This document shows, one piece after another, positions 61,869 to 64,000 of a stretch of 64,000 nt of DNA. This DNA is from Allomuricauda sp. GTDB taxonomy: Bacteria; Bacteroidota; Bacteroidia; Flavobacteriales; Flavobacteriaceae. The notes beneath the pieces are model-generated. The model was not told the DNA's origin. It made no database searches and saw only the letters and a program-made list of their open reading frames with translations. The stretch covers positions 62,001-126,000 of the forward strand of contig NZ_PABT01000027.1 of the NCBI RefSeq assembly GCF_002699205.1, in the 5' to 3' direction. The translations under genes were made by a program, and so were the position numbers. The first letter of the stretch is position 1, and every line of letters starts with the position of its first letter.

Positions 61869-64000
61869 TGGTCATGAAAAAAAATGTAATTCTACTTAGT
61901 TCACTTTTTTTATTCTTAATAAATAGTGCTTTTGGACAAGATTATGCTTTATGGACCTCCACAAAACCATATCAGGCAAATACTCCAGGATATAATTATA
62001 GTGCTGGTTATGTGAAATTAGCAGATAATTGGTTATTAGACGATCCCAATCCAGGTATTTATACAAATATTCCTCAACCACCAATCAAAGCAGGGGCTTA
62101 TGAAAGACAAACCTTTAATTTATTGGGTAATCCAAATACTCTTTTATGTTCAGGTGGTGGATCTGAATGGATCAACAAGTATGAACCGTTTGTATTTGGA
62201 CATAATGGAGTAATACAAATATGTCATGATATAATTTCTGATGAACCAGAAGATTATACATCTGTATGGCAATATGCCGTAATACTGCCATACTATGTAC
62301 AGCCAAATGATAATGAAAGAACACATGACGATTTACTGTTCATAACCAACCAGAATAATTTTCAAGACCAAATTAGTAATGTGTCAGGTGTAAAATGGAG
62401 ATATAGCTTTGATAACAACGTAAACTTTATTGATTTTCCTGAAAACATAAAACACCAATTTCCACTTAATGCTACAGTAGGTGAAATTCTGGCAAATGAG
62501 GTCAATGCCAATTCTATACAAAACCTAAGGGTTAAAATGGCTTTGGATGTTCCTAATAGTATAATCCCTCAAATTGAATCAGGAATTCTAACTTTTACTA
62601 TAATCCAGAGTTCCCCCAATCTTATCCCCCCAATTATCCCCATAGCCGAAGAATGCCCCAATACAAATAATGGCAGCTTTACCATGACTGTTGATCGGGA
62701 TTTGGATGAAGATGAGTTTCTATTTGTGGCATTGTATGCGGAAAATAATGATGATCAAGTTATTGATAATGAGTATACAGAGACCTTATTTGACAATGAA
62801 GATGGGACCTACAGCTATACTTGGCCCGAGAATTTGGCCCTGGGGAATTACAAGATAAAATATCAAACTCGTACAGAAGGCGAAGATGAACCCGATGATC
62901 AATCTTGGAATAGTTTGGAACACTCACTTGTCTTTACCATAGACCCAGCAGACCCGGTAACCTATACCTTGACCCCGATTGATGTAAACTGCTTTGGTGG
63001 CAGCGACGGCCAAATCCAGATCAATGCCAATGGTGGCACTGATGGGAACTATCAATTCCGATTGGATGGAGGGAACTGGACTAATTTTTCTGGACAACAC
63101 AACCACACTATAACAGGTCTTCCAGTGGACGATTATAGTGTTGATGTACGGGATGGCAATAATTGCGCAGGAACTATTAATGATAATGAAGTGACCATTG
63201 ATGAACCGGAGGAGGAAATACAGTTCTCAGGCATAACAATTCAAGACGCTACAGCCTTTGGCTTTACCAATGGAAGCATCAATGTACATGTAAGTGGCGG
63301 AACCGAAGGTTATACCTACGAATGGACCGACGGGAACAACAATACAGTTGATACAGGTGCAGCACAACACATTAATGGAGTTTACAAAATTACCTTGGAA
63401 GATATTTCCGCAGACACCTATACGCTTACCGTTTGGGATTCCAAATATAATTTGGCAAACCAAAATAATAATGGGGGCTGTACCTATTTCGACAGTTTTG
63501 CGGTAGATGAACCACCCCTATTGCAATTGGAGGTTGAAGAAACGATACCCATCTCCTGTAATAGCGCCAACAATTACAACAACCCATCCAACGATGGGCA
63601 ATTGACTGCCGTCGCTTCCGGAGGTGTGCCTCCTTATCAATACTCCTGGAAAAAGAAAATCAATGGTTTTTGGCAGGATATACCCAATCAAGATACAGCG
63701 ATATTGAACAATCTGGAAGCGGGCGAATATGCTGTAAATATTGAGGATGTGAATGGGATTGTAATCGGCACCTATGTTAACAACCAACTGCAACAAACCA
63801 ATGATGTGACCTATGCATTGGAAGAACCCGAACTCCTCACTGTTCAGATAGAAAAAACGGATATCAACTGTTTTGGAGGCAGCGATGGAACAGCTACAGC
63901 AATCATTAATGGAGGAACCCCGCCTTACGAATTTTTATGGTCATCAGGCGCGAATACCGAGGCCGCAGAGGGACTTTGGTTAGGCAACCATACAGTTTAT
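61868..64000 (+). CDS. SprB-repeat surface adhesin, 3' end beyond window
   Basis: The frame is open from ATG 61868 or 61874 (MKKNVILLSSLFLFLINSAF, signal peptide ending FGQ) to the window edge, about 709 residues with no stop. The first 370 residues match no domain I know and are AT-rich. Later residues hold SprB-type modules with the hallmark NCFGGSDG (encoded near 62990 and 63870). A third, diverged copy begins ISCNSANNYNN. SprB of Flavobacterium johnsoniae is the large moving adhesin of gliding, secreted by type IX secretion. The C-terminal sorting domain would lie outside the window. The start overlaps the previous stop by one base. Confidence 0.9.
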   Translation, partial: MVMKKNVILLSSLFLFLINSAFGQDYALWTSTKPYQANTPGYNYSAGYVKLADNWLLDDPNPGIYTNIPQPPIKAGAYERQTFNLLGNPNTLLCSGGGSEWINKYEPFVFGHNGVIQICHDIISDEPEDYTSVWQYAVILPYYVQPNDNERTHDDLLFITNQNNFQDQISNVSGVKWRYSFDNNVNFIDFPENIKHQFPLNATVGEILANEVNANSIQNLRVKMALDVPNSIIPQIESGILTFTIIQSSPNLIPPIIPIAEECPNTNNGSFTMTVDRDLDEDEFLFVALYAENNDDQVIDNEYTETLFDNEDGTYSYTWPENLALGNYKIKYQTRTEGEDEPDDQSWNSLEHSLVFTIDPADPVTYTLTPIDVNCFGGSDGQIQINANGGTDGNYQFRLDGGNWTNFSGQHNHTITGLPVDDYSVDVRDGNNCAGTINDNEVTIDEPEEEIQFSGITIQDATAFGFTNGSINVHVSGGTEGYTYEWTDGNNNTVDTGAAQHINGVYKITLEDISADTYTLTVWDSKYNLANQNNNGGCTYFDSFAVDEPPLLQLEVEETIPISCNSANNYNNPSNDGQLTAVASGGVPPYQYSWKKKINGFWQDIPNQDTAILNNLEAGEYAVNIEDVNGIVIGTYVNNQLQQTNDVTYALEEPELLTVQIEKTDINCFGGSDGTATAIINGGTPPYEFLWSSGANTEAAEGLWLGNHTVY

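Noticed and set aside
1-64000. CRISPR array, rRNA operon or replication origin
   Set aside because: No regularly spaced repeats, no rRNA sequence and no DnaA-box cluster were seen; dnaN here is not next to dnaA.

Overview
The window looks like chromosome of a marine-type Bacteroidota, most probably Flavobacteriaceae close to Muricauda/Allomuricauda. The grounds are gliding genes gldF and gldG, SprB-type repeats in a surface protein, bacillithiol deacetylase bshB1, the families DUF4290, DUF2520, DUF493 and DUF2911, promoters of the Bacteroidetes form TTG-N19/20-TAnnTTTG, and start codons without Shine-Dalgarno sequences. The genus is an inference. Only about 0.8 kb at the left edge (integrase) is clearly mobile. 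The remainder is mostly housekeeping genes, plus two accessory blocks.

Layout. 1-1034: a truncated tyrosine recombinase abutting the 3' end of mnmE. 1.0-9.7 kb: housekeeping (mnmE, DUF4870, dnaN, gldG-gldF-monooxygenase-SAM hydrolase, phoH, purC). 9.8-21.5 kb: an acetate or short-carboxylate uptake and sensing block. It holds an InsA-like zinc-ribbon/HTH protein, an outer-membrane porin, a DUF4212 plus Na+/solute symporter pair, a DUF3311-like small membrane protein, a CrbS-like symporter-histidine kinase, a REC-only response regulator and acs. Facing it is a cNMP/CBS/DUF294 nucleotidyltransferase with a DnaQ-like exonuclease. 21.5-31.9 kb: tRNA-Met(CAT), START-like protein, class IV aminotransferase, yqgE, HU, fmt-recQ-NTPase, DUF493, DUF4290, murA (catalytic Cys replaced by Asp) and a TPR/LytS-type kinase. 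32.0-34.4 kb: an eroded M20/AbgB-like amidohydrolase pseudogene and a photolyase. 34.4-40.7 kb: DUF2911, and a PIG-L deacetylase / 33-residue membrane peptide / symporter operon, then a lipoprotein. 40.8-52.3 kb: U32 peptidase plus ferredoxin, DUF2520-kdsC-maf, a ResB-CcsA fusion, an M14 lipoprotein peptidase, a MATE exporter behind a structured leader, a trans-sulfuration enzyme and bshB1. 52.3-54.8 kb: a TPR-HisKA kinase and tRNA-His. 54.9-64.0 kb: three very large overlapping secreted-protein genes, the last running off the window.

How the genes work together. The best-defined system is the carboxylate block: passage through the outer membrane (porin), uptake across the inner membrane (DUF4212/SSS), activation to acyl-CoA (Acs) and sensing by a kinase whose input domain is itself a symporter fold. 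It resembles the proteobacterial CrbS/R-acs circuit, but the response regulator has no DNA-binding domain, so the transcriptional output is unexplained. The most novel-looking items are the 5' leader of the MATE gene, which can fold into a closed three-way junction ending just before the start codon, and the three-gene surface-protein locus preceded by a 21-bp-period tandem operator.
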